The notes under the pieces are model-generated. The model was not told the origin of the DNA. It made no database searches and saw only the letters and a program-made list of their open reading frames with translations. Shown piece by piece: positions 16,700-27,081 of a DNA stretch of 64,000 nt. The translations under genes were made by a program, and so were the position numbers. This stretch comes from Cryobacterium glucosi. GTDB taxonomy: Bacteria > Actinomycetota > Actinomycetes > Actinomycetales > Microbacteriaceae. Location: positions 1-64,000 of the forward strand of contig NZ_SOFS01000029.1 in NCBI RefSeq assembly GCF_004402235.1, given 5' to 3'. The first letter of the stretch is position 1, and the number at the start of each line of letters is the position of its first letter.

Positions 16700-17908
16700 G
16701 TGCCTCGCAATTCCCGGGCGCGTCCCTCCCGCGCGCTCCGCCATTCCGCCGCTGTCGGCGCAGTCGTCAGCGTCGTAGCGCTCCTCGCCGGCTGCACAGC
16801 GGCACCGGGCTCCGCGTCTCCGACGGTCTCGTGCGCGGTCACATCGACGGCCGACCTGGTTCCACACACGGGGGTTCTGTTCGGGGTCAACCTGGACTGG
16901 GGCGCCGAGACCCTCGCCGAATTCAGCGGTAGCGGCCTCCGTCCCGCGGTCGCCGTCTCCTTCTCCGGCCTGCCGATGAGTGCGGACGACCGCGCCAACG
17001 TCGGGGCCGCAGCGGGCCAGGTGCTCGCCAACGGCGGCGAACTCCTGCTCACCCTCGAACCTCGCGCGGGTCTCGCCGCCATCACCCCTGCCGTTGCCGA
17101 CAACCTCGGCGCCCTGCTCGGCGGACTCAACAACCGCGGCGTACCCGTCGTCGTGCGCTTCGCCCACGAAATGAACGGGTCCTGGTACGAGTGGGGCCAG
17201 CAGCCGACGGAGTATGTCGCGGCGTTCCGCAGGGTCGCGGACGCCGTGAAACGCGACGCCCCTGGTTCGGCGATGATGTGGGCGCCGAACTACGGCGGCG
17301 GCTATCCCTTCGCCGGTGGAGTGTACGCGGCGAAGCCCGGCACGCCCGATTTCACCGCCCTGGACACAGACGGCGACGGCACGCTCACCATCAGGGACGA
17401 CCCCTACCTGCCGTACTACCCCGGAGACGACGTGGTGGACTGGGTCGGCATGTCCCTGTACCACTGGGGATCCGCATACCCCTGGGGCGAGGACGAAGTG
17501 CCGGAGCCCGGCAAGTTCGCCGCCCAGCTCACCGGAACCTACGCAGGGCTCGCCGGCGACGAGACCGCCACGCCCGACTTCTACGGCGTCTACGGCGAGG
17601 GGCACGGCAAACCCGTCGCGATCCCGGAAACCGCGGCGCTCGTGGTGTCCGGGGGAGATCCGGCCCAGGAACTGGCGATCAAGCGGGCGTGGTGGCGCCA
17701 GGTGTTCTCGGCCGACACGGCGACGAGGTTCCCCAGGCTGCACATGATCAACTGGTTCGAGTGGGAGAAATACGAGACCGAGATCGGGGCGCGCGTCGAC
17801 TGGACCCTCGCCCGCAGCGCCGCGGTACGGTCGGCCTTCCTCAGCGATCTTCCGGGCTGGCTGATCTTCGGGCATCCCGACGAGTCGTGCGCCCAGAAGG
17901 CCGGTTAA
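16700..17908 (+). CDS. GH26-family glycoside hydrolase lipoprotein
   Basis: 402 residues. A signal peptide ends in a lipobox LLAGC (lipidated Cys32). The GH26 (beta-mannanase-like) domain has the acid/base motif RFAHEMNGSW with Glu157 and a nucleophile-like Glu in IPETAAL near residue 312. An EF-hand-like loop DTDGDGTLTIRDD (about 224-236) may bind calcium. It resembles the GH26 part of the fusion encoded at 11446 (GQQP, PYYPG, KxxWWRQVF), so the two are probably paralogues, but this one keeps the catalytic glutamate. It could trim a cell-surface glycan. The substrate is inferred only from the family. Confidence 0.82.
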   Translation: MPRNSRARPSRALRHSAAVGAVVSVVALLAGCTAAPGSASPTVSCAVTSTADLVPHTGVLFGVNLDWGAETLAEFSGSGLRPAVAVSFSGLPMSADDRANVGAAAGQVLANGGELLLTLEPRAGLAAITPAVADNLGALLGGLNNRGVPVVVRFAHEMNGSWYEWGQQPTEYVAAFRRVADAVKRDAPGSAMMWAPNYGGGYPFAGGVYAAKPGTPDFTALDTDGDGTLTIRDDPYLPYYPGDDVVDWVGMSLYHWGSAYPWGEDEVPEPGKFAAQLTGTYAGLAGDETATPDFYGVYGEGHGKPVAIPETAALVVSGGDPAQELAIKRAWWRQVFSADTATRFPRLHMINWFEWEKYETEIGARVDWTLARSAAVRSAFLSDLPGWLIFGHPDESCAQKAG

Positions 17909-17944
17909 CGCGGCCGGGACTGCCGCCGGACGCCGGCAAGGCGA

Positions 17945-17950
17945 TAGCCT
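17945..17950 (+). promoter_or_regulatory. Candidate -10 box (TAGCCT) for leaderless dapA mRNA
   Basis: TAGCCT lies 6 nt before the GTG start at 17957. There is no Shine-Dalgarno sequence between them. The -35 region is weak. Confidence 0.45.
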
Positions 17951-17956
17951 GTCCAC

Positions 17957-18934
17957 GTGTCTATGTCTGAGAATCCGTTCGGCCAGGTCCTCGTCGCCCT
18001 GGTAACCCCCTTCACCGCCGACGGTGAGGTCGACTGGGCGGGCGTGGCGAAGCACATCGACGACGTGATCACGGCCGGAGCAGACGGCATCGTCGTGACC
18101 GGAACAACGGGGGAGACCTCGACCCTCACCGACGCGGAGAAATTGCGCCTCGTCGAGGTCGGCAAGGACGTCGCGGCCGGCCGCGCGAAGATCATCATGG
18201 GCGGTGGCTCGAACGAGACCGCGCACGCGATGCAGCTGGCCAGGCAGAGCGAGAAGGCCGGCGCCGACGGCAACATGATCGTCACCCCGTACTACAACAA
18301 GCCCACACAGGCCGGCATCCTCACCCACTTCCGCATGATCGCCGACGCGACCGACCTGCCGGTGATCCTCTACGACATCCCCGGCCGCACCGGCGTCGCG
18401 ATCGCATACGAGACTCTGCTGCGCGCCGCGAAGCACCCCAACATCCTCGCCGTCAAGGACGCCAAGGGCGACCTCGCCCAGGTGAGCCGCGTGCTCAACC
18501 AGACCGACCTGCTCTACTTCTCCGGCGACGACCCCAACGTGCTCCCGCACCTGTCGATCGGCGCGACCGGACTGATCGGCGTGACCGCGAACATCGCGGC
18601 GACCCCGTACCGGCAGATGGTCGACGCGGTCAACGCCGGCGACCTCAAGACCGCAACCGCCGCACACAAGCAGCTCGAGCCGCTCGTGCGCGCCGTGATG
18701 ACCCACGTGCCCGGAACCGTCGCCGCCAAGTACATCCTGCACGGCCTCGGGCGCATCACGAGCCCCCGCGTGCGGCTGCCCCTCGTCGGCCCGGAGGAAT
18801 GGGAAGCCGCCGAGATCGAGGACGAGATCGACCTCGTCAAGAACATCCCCGGTGTGGACTTCTCCAACTTCCGCCCGGACCGCAACGCCGCCGCCGGCGG
18901 GGCCCTGCCCAAGATCGCCGGAACCACCCGCTAG
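17957..18934 (+). CDS. dapA: 4-hydroxy-tetrahydrodipicolinate synthase
   Basis: 325-residue class I aldolase-like enzyme that condenses pyruvate with aspartate semialdehyde in the diaminopimelate/lysine route. The Schiff-base lysine is Lys167 in ILAVKDAKGD, with Tyr139 in ILYDIPGRTG and the TGTTGE motif at about 49-54. The start is GTG; an ATG two codons later is possible. It is followed after 28 bp by the RNase J gene, an arrangement conserved in Actinobacteria (dapA-rnj-ftsK), so the two are probably cotranscribed. Confidence 0.95.
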   Translation: MSMSENPFGQVLVALVTPFTADGEVDWAGVAKHIDDVITAGADGIVVTGTTGETSTLTDAEKLRLVEVGKDVAAGRAKIIMGGGSNETAHAMQLARQSEKAGADGNMIVTPYYNKPTQAGILTHFRMIADATDLPVILYDIPGRTGVAIAYETLLRAAKHPNILAVKDAKGDLAQVSRVLNQTDLLYFSGDDPNVLPHLSIGATGLIGVTANIAATPYRQMVDAVNAGDLKTATAAHKQLEPLVRAVMTHVPGTVAAKYILHGLGRITSPRVRLPLVGPEEWEAAEIEDEIDLVKNIPGVDFSNFRPDRNAAAGGALPKIAGTTR

Positions 18935-18962
18935 TCAGCACACCGAACCACGAGGAGGGCCC

Positions 18963-20639
18963 ATGCCCATCGACGTCTACGAACCGGCCACACTCGAACC
19001 GGGAACGCTCCGGATCATCCCGATCGGCGGCCTCGGCGAGATCGGCCGGAACATGACGTCGTTCGAGATCGACGGCAAGATCCTGATCGTCGACTGCGGC
19101 GTGCTCTTCCCCGAGGAGCACCAGCCGGGCGTCGACCTGATCCTGCCCGACTTCAGCCCGATCAGGGACCGCCTCGACGACATTCTCGGCGTGGTGCTGA
19201 CGCACGGGCACGAGGACCACATCGGCGCCGTACCGTACCTGCTCAAGCTGCGGGCGGACATCCCCCTGATCGGTTCGGGGCTCACCCTCGCGTTCATCGA
19301 AGCCAAGCTCAAGGAACACCGGATCGTGCCGTACACGCTCCAGGTCGCCGAGGGGCAGACCGAGCGGCTCGGCCCGTTCAACCTCGAGTTCGTCGCGGTC
19401 AACCACTCCATCCCGGATGCCCTCGCCGTCGCGATCAAGACCGCGGGCGGCACCGTGCTGCACACCGGCGACTTCAAGATGGACCAGCTCCCTCTCGACC
19501 ACCGGCTGACCGACCTGCGCGAGTTCGCCAGGCTCGGCACTGAGGGAGTCGACCTCTTCCTCGTCGACTCCACCAACGCGGATGTCCCCGGCTTCACCGC
19601 CTCGGAGCGGCTGATCGGTCCCGTCCTCGACGACGTCATCGCCCGGGCTCCGCGCCGCGTCATCGTCGCGAGCTTCTCCAGCCACGTGCACCGGGTGCAG
19701 CAGGTGCTCGACGCCGCGCACGCCAACGGACGCCGGGTCGCCCTGCTCGGCCGCTCCATGGTGCGCAACATGACCATCGCAGCCGATCTCGGCTACCTGA
19801 CCGTGCCGGAAGGGGTGCTCGTCGACTTCAAGAAGGCCGGCAGCATCCCCGACGACAAGATCGTCTACATGTCGACCGGCTCCCAGGGCGAACCGATGGC
19901 CGTGCTCGCGCGGATGGTCAACCAGGACCACCAGGTCGAGGTCGGCCCCGGCGACACCGTGATCCTCGCGAGCTCACTCATCCCCGGCAACGAGAACGCG
20001 GTCTACCGCATCATCGACGGCCTGACCAAGCTCGGTGCCAACGTCGTGCACAAGGGCAACGCAAAGGTCCACGTCTCCGGCCACGCCGCCGCGGGCGAGC
20101 TCACCTACTGCTACAACATCCTGAAGCCCAAGAACGTGCTCCCGGTGCACGGCGAATACCGGCACCTCGTCGCCAACGCGAAGCTCGCCGCCGAGACCGG
20201 GGTGCCGCCGGAGAACGTCATCCTCGCCGAAGACGGCACCGTGCTCGACCTCAAGGACGGCGTCGTGCGGAAGGTCGGCCAGCTCGACCTCGGCTACGTC
20301 TACGTCGACGGCTCCACCGTCGGCGAGATCACCGAGGCCGACCTCAAGGACCGGCGCACCCTCGCAGAGGAGGGCTTCATCTCGATCATCATCGTCGTCG
20401 ACGCCAAGACCGGCAACGTCATCGTCGGCCCGGAGATCCACGCGAAGGGCTTCGCGGAGGACGACTCTGTCTTCGATGCGGTGCTGCCCAAGATTCGCGC
20501 CGCCCTCGGCGAGGCCGCCGAGAACGGGGTCCGCGACCCGCACGCGCTGCAGCAGATCGTGCGCCGCACGGTCGGCCGGTGGGTCAACGTCACGTTCCGC
20601 CGCCGCCCGATGATCGTGCCGCTCGTCATCGAGGCCTAG
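18963..20639 (+). CDS. rnj: Ribonuclease J
   Basis: 558-residue metallo-beta-lactamase/beta-CASP ribonuclease with 5'-3' exonuclease and endonuclease activity in mRNA decay and rRNA maturation. The zinc motif HGHEDH is at 81-86, with further ligands in TGDFKMD and in the beta-CASP motif GHAAAGE. The RNase J C-terminal domain follows. The start at 18963 has a strong GAGGAGG ribosome site and avoids a 37-residue extension into dapA. It lies directly downstream of dapA. Confidence 0.95.
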   Translation: MPIDVYEPATLEPGTLRIIPIGGLGEIGRNMTSFEIDGKILIVDCGVLFPEEHQPGVDLILPDFSPIRDRLDDILGVVLTHGHEDHIGAVPYLLKLRADIPLIGSGLTLAFIEAKLKEHRIVPYTLQVAEGQTERLGPFNLEFVAVNHSIPDALAVAIKTAGGTVLHTGDFKMDQLPLDHRLTDLREFARLGTEGVDLFLVDSTNADVPGFTASERLIGPVLDDVIARAPRRVIVASFSSHVHRVQQVLDAAHANGRRVALLGRSMVRNMTIAADLGYLTVPEGVLVDFKKAGSIPDDKIVYMSTGSQGEPMAVLARMVNQDHQVEVGPGDTVILASSLIPGNENAVYRIIDGLTKLGANVVHKGNAKVHVSGHAAAGELTYCYNILKPKNVLPVHGEYRHLVANAKLAAETGVPPENVILAEDGTVLDLKDGVVRKVGQLDLGYVYVDGSTVGEITEADLKDRRTLAEEGFISIIIVVDAKTGNVIVGPEIHAKGFAEDDSVFDAVLPKIRAALGEAAENGVRDPHALQQIVRRTVGRWVNVTFRRRPMIVPLVIEA

Positions 20640-20715
20640 GGTCGCCGGAGGCGCTCGCGTGTGCGGCGCCACGACCAGGACCGCGTGGGCTCACGCGGAA
20701 TCGGTGGCTCGGCGG

Positions 20716-20721
20716 TACCGT
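20716..20721 (+). promoter_or_regulatory. Candidate -10 box (TACCGT) for ftsK
   Basis: TACCGT lies 7 nt before the ATG at 20729, matching the spacing seen at other genes here and supporting that start codon. Confidence 0.35.
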
Positions 20722-20728
20722 GGACTTC

Positions 20729-23725
20729 ATGGCCACGAGCACTAAGTCGACCGGGCGCGCCCGCACCACGCCGGCCCGCGGTACGCCCGCGCGCAAGCCG
20801 GCTGCCCGCACCACAGCACAGAAGACGGTCAAGTTCGCCGCAGCGGAGGCCGAACCCGGCCTCTTCGTGCGCTCCTGGCTCGCCCTCGCCCATGTCGCCG
20901 GCGCCGCCGCTCGCGCACTCGGCCCGGAAAAGCTCTCCAAAGAGGAACGCCGCGACGGCCTGCCGTTCTTCCTCGTGCTGCTCGCCGTTGCCGGCGCGGT
21001 CGTGGAATGGTTCCTGATCGACAACGCGATCGCCCGCAACTTCGACGCCTGGACCTTCGGCGGGCTCTTCGGCCGGGTCGCGTTCGCCCTGCCGGTGATC
21101 CTCTTCGTCTTCGCGATCTGGCTGTTCCGCAAGCCCAGTTCTGTGCACGACAACGGGCGCATCGGCATCGGCCTGAGCCTGCTGCTCGTCTCCGTCTCGG
21201 GGCTCTGCCACGTCTACGGCGGCCAGCCGACGCCCACCCAGGGCATGAACGTGCTCGCCCTCTCCGGCGGCGTGATCGGCTGGATGATCGCAGCCCCGCT
21301 GATCGCCCTCACGACAGCCATCGGCGCCACCGCCATCATCATCCTGCTGCTCGCCCTGAGCCTGCTGATCATCACGAAGACCCCGCCGAACCGGATCGGC
21401 CAGCGTTCGCGCGAGCTCTACGCCTGGCTGTTCGGCGCGGAGCTCTCCACGGAGGACGAGCGCGCGGCGGCGAAGACCGCGAAGATCGAGCGCGCCGAGA
21501 AGACCGCCCAGGTCGAACTCGACGGTCTCGACGGCGAGCCGGACGGCAACAGCGCCCTGCCCTGGTGGCGTCGCAACAACAGCAAGCGCGAGGAAGACCC
21601 TGACTTCGGTGGCGCCCTCGTGTCGGATGCCGGCGCTCACGGTTCGAAGGCGGGCGACGGCCCGTCCGGGGCCGGCGACGATCCCCTCAGCACCCTTCTC
21701 GGCGGCGACGGCCGAGGCGGCTTCGACAGCGCCATCGCGCCCGCGGACGGGTCCCCGGTGCCGACACCGGCCACGCCGTTCTCGGTCGGGCTGTCCGGCG
21801 GCGGTTCCGGCGGCGACCACTACGGCACAGAGGTACTCGAGGACCTGCTCCGCGCCGAGGACGCCATCAAGCGTTTCACCGGCGAGATCGATGTGCCGCG
21901 CGGCTCGGACTTCGGCCTGCACGACGACGAGGCGACCGGCGGCCCAGGCTCGGCCGCGGCGGCGGGACTCACCGAGGTGCTTCCGGGACTCGACGGCCTG
22001 GGTGCCGCAGGGGCGACCGGTGCGGTGCCCGGCGAGGACGGGCATCCGCTGCACCCGGACACCGGCGATCACCCGGCCGTGCCGTACGAGCTGCCGTCGA
22101 ACACGACCCTGACCGCCGGACCTCCCGCGAAGGCGCGCTCGGCGGCGAACGACGTCATCGTCACGTCGATCACCGAGGTGCTCACCCAGTTCCAGGTCGA
22201 CGCCCGGGTGACCGGGTTCTCCCGCGGCCCGACCGTGACCCAGTACGAGATCGAACTCGGCCCCGGCGTCAAGGTCGAACGGGTCACCGCCCTCAGCAAG
22301 AACCTCTCGTACGCGGTCGCGTCCAACGAGGTGCGCATCCTCTCGCCGATCCCCGGCAAGAGCGCGATCGGCATCGAGATCCCGAACACCGACCGCGAGA
22401 TCGTCACCCTCGGCGACGTGCTCCGCTCGGCGGCGGCCACGAACAGCACCCACCCGATGACCATCGGCGTCGGCAAGGACGTCGGCGGCGGATTCGTCGT
22501 GGCCAACCTCGCCAAGATGCCCCACCTGCTCGTCGCCGGTTCGACCGGTTCCGGTAAGTCGAGCTTCGTGAACTCGATGATCACGAGCCTGTTGATGCGC
22601 GCCCAGCCGAGCGACGTGCGCATGGTGCTGATCGACCCGAAGCGGGTCGAACTCGCCGCATACGCCGGCGTGCCCCACCTCATCACGCCCATCATCACGA
22701 GCCCGAAGAAGGCCGCCGAAGCGCTGCAGTGGGTCGTCAAAGAGATGGACATGCGCTACGACGACCTGGCCAGCTTCGGCTTCCGCCACATCGACGACTT
22801 CAACAAGGCCGTCGTCGGCAACGAGATCGTGCTTCCGGCCGGGAGCGCCCGCACCCTCAAGCCGTACCCGTACCTGCTCGTCGTCGTCGACGAGCTCGCC
22901 GACCTGATGATGGTCGCCCCGCGCGACGTCGAAGACTCGATCGTGCGGATCACGCAGCTCGCCCGTGCCTCCGGCATCCACCTCGTGCTCGCCACCCAGC
23001 GTCCGAGCGTCGACGTCGTCACCGGCCTGATCAAGGCCAACGTGCCGTCCCGCCTCGCGTTCGCGGTGACGAGCGTCACCGACTCCCGGGTCATCCTCGA
23101 CCAGCCGGGCGCGGACAAGCTCATCGGCCAGGGCGACGCGCTCTTCCTGCCGATGGGCGCATCCAAGGCCATCCGCGTGCAGGGCGCCTGGGTCAGCGAG
23201 GCGGAGATCGAACGGGTCGTCAAGCACGTCACCCAGCAGGCCCGCCCCGACTACCGGCCGGACGTCTCGATGGAGGCGCCGCGCAAGGAGATCGACTCCG
23301 ACATCGGAGACGACCTCGAGGTGCTCCTCGCCGCCGCCGAACTCGTCGTGTCGACCCAGTTCGGCTCGACCTCGATGCTGCAGCGCAAGCTGCGCGTCGG
23401 CTTCGCCAAGGCCGGCCGGCTGATGGACCTGCTCGAGTCCCGCGAGATCGTCGGCCCGTCCGAGGGGTCGAAGGCCCGCGACGTGCTCGTCACCGTCGAA
23501 CAGCTCCCGAGCGTGCTCGCCCTGCTCCGCGGCTCCGACGACGAGCACCACGCCGCAACGGCGGCCCGCCAGGCCAACGCCGCCCACGAGGCGGATGCCC
23601 GCCGCGATTCCCAGCCCGACCCCCGCTACGCCGGCGACCCGGTCGCGAAAATGAGCGAGGGCTACCCTGAGGAAGAGGCGTCGTCAGCAGACGAGGATGC
23701 CTGGAACCTCACCGGCAGGGACTGA
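20729..23725 (+). CDS. ftsK: FtsK/SpoIIIE DNA translocase
   Basis: 998-residue septal DNA pump that moves chromosome ends out of the division plane. A basic Ala/Thr-rich start is followed by four transmembrane helices (about residues 80-220) and a long acidic/glycine-rich linker to about 450. The motor follows: Walker [11 protein letters not shown] near 603-612 and Walker [14 protein letters not shown] near 717-729. The C-terminal gamma winged helix ([20 protein letters not shown]) reads DNA polarity sequences. The start at 20729 is preferred because 50 upstream residues lack homology-like character and TACCGT precedes it. It is followed by pgsA after 2 bp. Confidence 0.94.
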   Translation: MATSTKSTGRARTTPARGTPARKPAARTTAQKTVKFAAAEAEPGLFVRSWLALAHVAGAAARALGPEKLSKEERRDGLPFFLVLLAVAGAVVEWFLIDNAIARNFDAWTFGGLFGRVAFALPVILFVFAIWLFRKPSSVHDNGRIGIGLSLLLVSVSGLCHVYGGQPTPTQGMNVLALSGGVIGWMIAAPLIALTTAIGATAIIILLLALSLLIITKTPPNRIGQRSRELYAWLFGAELSTEDERAAAKTAKIERAEKTAQVELDGLDGEPDGNSALPWWRRNNSKREEDPDFGGALVSDAGAHGSKAGDGPSGAGDDPLSTLLGGDGRGGFDSAIAPADGSPVPTPATPFSVGLSGGGSGGDHYGTEVLEDLLRAEDAIKRFTGEIDVPRGSDFGLHDDEATGGPGSAAAAGLTEVLPGLDGLGAAGATGAVPGEDGHPLHPDTGDHPAVPYELPSNTTLTAGPPAKARSAANDVIVTSITEVLTQFQVDARVTGFSRGPTVTQYEIELGPGVKVERVTALSKNLSYAVASNEVRILSPIPGKSAIGIEIPNTDREIVTLGDVLRSAAATNSTHPMTIGVGKDVGGGFVVANLAKMPHLLVAGSTGSGKSSFVNSMITSLLMRAQPSDVRMVLIDPKRVELAAYAGVPHLITPIITSPKKAAEALQWVVKEMDMRYDDLASFGFRHIDDFNKAVVGNEIVLPAGSARTLKPYPYLLVVVDELADLMMVAPRDVEDSIVRITQLARASGIHLVLATQRPSVDVVTGLIKANVPSRLAFAVTSVTDSRVILDQPGADKLIGQGDALFLPMGASKAIRVQGAWVSEAEIERVVKHVTQQARPDYRPDVSMEAPRKEIDSDIGDDLEVLLAAAELVVSTQFGSTSMLQRKLRVGFAKAGRLMDLLESREIVGPSEGSKARDVLVTVEQLPSVLALLRGSDDEHHAATAARQANAAHEADARRDSQPDPRYAGDPVAKMSEGYPEEEASSADEDAWNLTGRD

Positions 23726-23727
23726 TC

Positions 23728-24327
23728 ATGGCCACAGCATCCGAACCCGTCGCACACCCCAGCAACTGGAACCTGCCCAACCTCATCACGGTCGTGCGGA
23801 TCCTGCTCGCCCCGCTGTTCATCTGGATGCTGCTCGCCGACGCCGGCCAGGACGGCGCGCTGCGCTGGGCGGCCGCCGTGCTGTTCATCCTCGCGATCGC
23901 CACCGACGGGATCGACGGAGCGATCGCCCGCAAGTACAACCTCGTCACCGACCTCGGCAAGCTGCTCGACCCGATCGCCGACAAGGTGCTCACCGGGGGA
24001 GCGCTCGTCGCCCTCTCGATCCTCGGCGAACTGTGGTGGTGGGTCACGATCGTGATCCTGGTCCGCGAGCTCGGCATCACGGCGTTCCGCTTCGTGATGC
24101 TCCGCGACCGGGTCATCCCGGCCTCCCGCGGCGGCAAGCTCAAGACGATCATGCAGTCCGTCGCGATCTCGCTCTTCCTCGTGCCGCTCTGGCTCGTGCT
24201 CGGCGACTGGATCCACTGGGTCAACTACGCGGCCATGGCCGTCGCGCTCGTGCTGACCGTGTCGACCGGCATCGACTACCTCGTCGCCGCCCGGCGTGTC
24301 TCGCGCCAGTCCCGGCACGACGGCTGA
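23728..24327 (+). CDS. pgsA: CDP-diacylglycerol--glycerol-3-phosphate 3-phosphatidyltransferase
   Basis: 199-residue membrane enzyme making phosphatidylglycerol phosphate. The CDP-alcohol phosphotransferase motif is complete: DGIDGAIARKYNLVTDLGKL followed by LDPIADK. About five hydrophobic helices are seen. The start lies 2 bp after the ftsK stop, and cinA follows after 6 bp, so these three genes are one operon, as in mycobacteria and corynebacteria. Confidence 0.93.
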   Translation: MATASEPVAHPSNWNLPNLITVVRILLAPLFIWMLLADAGQDGALRWAAAVLFILAIATDGIDGAIARKYNLVTDLGKLLDPIADKVLTGGALVALSILGELWWWVTIVILVRELGITAFRFVMLRDRVIPASRGGKLKTIMQSVAISLFLVPLWLVLGDWIHWVNYAAMAVALVLTVSTGIDYLVAARRVSRQSRHDG

Positions 24328-24333
24328 CCTGCC

Positions 24334-24909
24334 GTGACCATCCATACGACCGATGTGCCCGATCCGACTGATGTGCCCGAGCCGACCGATGTGACGGTGA
24401 ATGCGACCGAAGCGGATGATCCGACCGCGGCCCTGATCTTCGAACTCACCAGCCGGGGCCTCACCATCGCCGTGGCCGAGTCCCTGACCGGGGGAGCACT
24501 CGCGGCCGAACTCATCAGGATCCCCGGGGCATCCGTCGTCGTCGCCGGCGGCATCGTCGCGTACCAGACCGAACTCAAGCACACCCTCCTCGGCGTCGAC
24601 CCCGCACTCCTCGCCGCGCACGGCCCCGTCGATCCGGAGGTCGCGCGCCAGATGGCCGCGGGCGCGCGCAGGCGGCTCACCCTCGGCGGCCGCGGCGCGG
24701 ATATCGGGGTCGCGACGACCGGTGTCGCCGGTCCGGACCCCCAGGGCGACCGGCAACCGGGGACGGTCTATCTCGGCCTCTCAATCGGAACCGAATCCTC
24801 GGCGGTCCTGCTCACCCTCACCGGTGACCGCGCCGCGATCCGGGCGAAAACGGTCCGGGCGGCCGTCGAAGCTGTGCGTGGGCTGATAGCCACGTTACCG
24901 ACGGAATAG
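24334..24909 (+). CDS. cinA: CinA C-terminal domain protein (nicotinamide-nucleotide amidohydrolase)
   Basis: 191-residue stand-alone CinA/PncC domain that deamidates nicotinamide mononucleotide in pyridine-nucleotide salvage. The family signature AVAESLTGGALAAELI is near 43-58, and TGVAGPDPQ is also kept. The N-terminal 30 residues are a poorly conserved leader with two 18-bp repeats (24352-24369 and 24370-24387, encoding DVPDPT and DVPEPT). The start is GTG. Its last codons and stop overlap the SigH/SigR-like promoter of the following regulator gene. Confidence 0.88.
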   Translation: MTIHTTDVPDPTDVPEPTDVTVNATEADDPTAALIFELTSRGLTIAVAESLTGGALAAELIRIPGASVVVAGGIVAYQTELKHTLLGVDPALLAAHGPVDPEVARQMAAGARRRLTLGGRGADIGVATTGVAGPDPQGDRQPGTVYLGLSIGTESSAVLLTLTGDRAAIRAKTVRAAVEAVRGLIATLPTE

Positions 24910-24928
24910 TTCGCGTAAACGCTGGGTT
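24903..24928 (+). promoter_or_regulatory. SigH/SigR-type promoter match upstream of clgR
   Basis: GGAAT (24903-24907), an 18-nt spacer and GTT (24926-24928) match the consensus of actinobacterial thiol/heat-stress sigma factors (SigR/SigH, GGAAT-N18/19-GTT). The spacer holds the inverted repeat GCGTAAACGC (24913-24922). GTTCGC at 24909-24914 is a half-site of the reported ClgR operator, without its second half. The promoter overlaps the cinA stop and would give a leader of about 145 nt. Confidence 0.5.
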
Positions 24929-25036
24929 ACACAGTACATATTCACAAGCAAACCCCAGTCGTTCTGGGTAGTCTGCAGGAGTCGGGTGGATGTAGTACTG
25001 TTATCCATCCGCCACCGGCATGACCGAAGTAGCTTT

Positions 25037-25061
25037 ACTTGATAAGGCTGCACTTGATAAG
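25037..25061 (+). repeat. 10-bp direct repeat in the clgR leader
   Basis: ACTTGATAAG occurs at 25037-25046 and 25052-25061, a 15-bp period, just before the ribosome site GAAGGAGG. The segment is clearly more AT-rich than its surroundings. It could be an operator, or RNA affecting translation. Confidence 0.6.
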
Positions 25062-25079
25062 TAATAGAAGGAGGTTCCG

Positions 25080-25388
25080 ATGATTCTTGTACGACAGGAA
25101 ATCGGCGATGTGCTCAGGGACTTCCGACTTCAGAAAGGGCGCACACTGCGTCAGGTCGCCAGCAAGGCCAGCGTGGCCCTGGGTTACCTGAGCGAAGTGG
25201 AGCGCGGCCAGAAGGAAGCGTCATCCGAGATTCTGGCGTCCGTCGCTGACGCGCTGGACACCCCGATCTCGGTCATCATGCGTGAGGTGGGAGACCGCCT
25301 CGCCGTCATCGAGGGAATCGATCGTTTCCCCGACACCGTTCCCGACGAGCTCGTCGCGACGTACGACACCGGCATGATGGTTCGTTGA
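25080..25388 (+). CDS. clgR: ClgR-like helix-turn-helix transcriptional activator
   Basis: 102-residue XRE-family regulator. The helix-turn-helix spans about 10-64 (LRDFRLQKGRTLRQVASKAS then LGYLSEVERGQKEASSE), the signature of ClgR/PopR, which activates Clp protease genes and other stress genes in Actinobacteria. Position between cinA and DUF3046-recA is as in mycobacteria (pgsA3, clgR, recA). A strong AAGGAGG ribosome site precedes the ATG. The SigH-like promoter upstream agrees with SigH/SigR control known in corynebacteria and streptomycetes. It lacks an obvious C-terminal Ala-Ala degradation tag, ending MMVR. Confidence 0.88.
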   Translation: MILVRQEIGDVLRDFRLQKGRTLRQVASKASVALGYLSEVERGQKEASSEILASVADALDTPISVIMREVGDRLAVIEGIDRFPDTVPDELVATYDTGMMVR

Positions 25389-25434
25389 CCCCGGCCTTCC
25401 CCATCCCCTCCTTCCCCGCCGTTGAGGTGGCTTC

Positions 25435-25656
25435 GTGAGACTCAGTGAATTCCGTCAGGCGTTGAAAGACGAATTCGGCGAGTCGTACGGTCGTGTGCTG
25501 ACCCGCGACCTCGTGCTCACCTCGCTCGGGAACACCGCCGACCAGGCCCTGGCCGGCGGTGTTCCGGCGCGCGACGTCTGGCTCGCGCTGTGCGCGGAGA
25601 CCGACGTGCCCAAGAGCCGTTGGTTCGGCGCAGGGGTGCCGGCGCCGCGCCCGTAG
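25435..25656 (+). CDS. DUF3046 protein
   Basis: 73-residue actinobacterial protein of unknown function, always small and usually just upstream of recA. Conserved features are [15 protein letters not shown], the TRDLVL segment and a C-terminal DVPKSRWFG. The start is GTG. The gene lies between clgR and the recA promoter. Its constant position beside recA hints at a DNA-metabolism link, but nothing in the sequence shows one. Confidence 0.88.
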   Translation: MRLSEFRQALKDEFGESYGRVLTRDLVLTSLGNTADQALAGGVPARDVWLALCAETDVPKSRWFGAGVPAPRP

Positions 25657-25702
25657 TCTTCCTCCGGACTTCGACGACGCACCCGTTTCGGCGCGTCGGT
25701 GC

Positions 25703-25731
25703 TCGAATACGTGTTCGACCTTTGGTAGGCT
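25703..25731 (+). promoter_or_regulatory. SOS (LexA) box and -10 element of recA
   Basis: TCGAATACGTGTTCGA (25703-25718) matches the actinobacterial/Gram-positive SOS box (CGAAC-N4-GTTCG) with one change. TAGGCT (25726-25731) follows as a -10 box; the -35 position with 17-bp spacing falls inside the SOS box, so bound LexA would block polymerase. The predicted recA leader is about 190 nt. Confidence 0.75.
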
Positions 25732-25927
25732 CCTCACCAGCAGGAGTCAGTGCAGAAGTGTCCACCGTCGTAGCGCTTCCCGATCAATGTCGGGGGTGCG
25801 GCGTACAGTCGCCTTCGTCAGTGACAGACAGCGAATGCCTTGTCCCAGAGCACGCACCGGGGTCCTCCCGGTGAGTGTTTCGCGACAGCCTATAGGCGCC
25901 GAAACGCACGACCGAAGGAGACCCACC

Positions 25928-27079
<1,152 letters not shown>

Positions 27080-27081
27080 GC

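Noticed and set aside
8724-17908. Polysaccharide region as a horizontally acquired island
   Set aside because: GC content and codon use look like the rest of the window, and there are no integrase, tRNA or direct-repeat borders.
20636-23587. 983-codon minus-strand open frame opposite ftsK
   Set aside because: High GC gives long antisense frames; composition is Arg/Gly/His-rich and no domain is recognised, while ftsK is complete on the plus strand.
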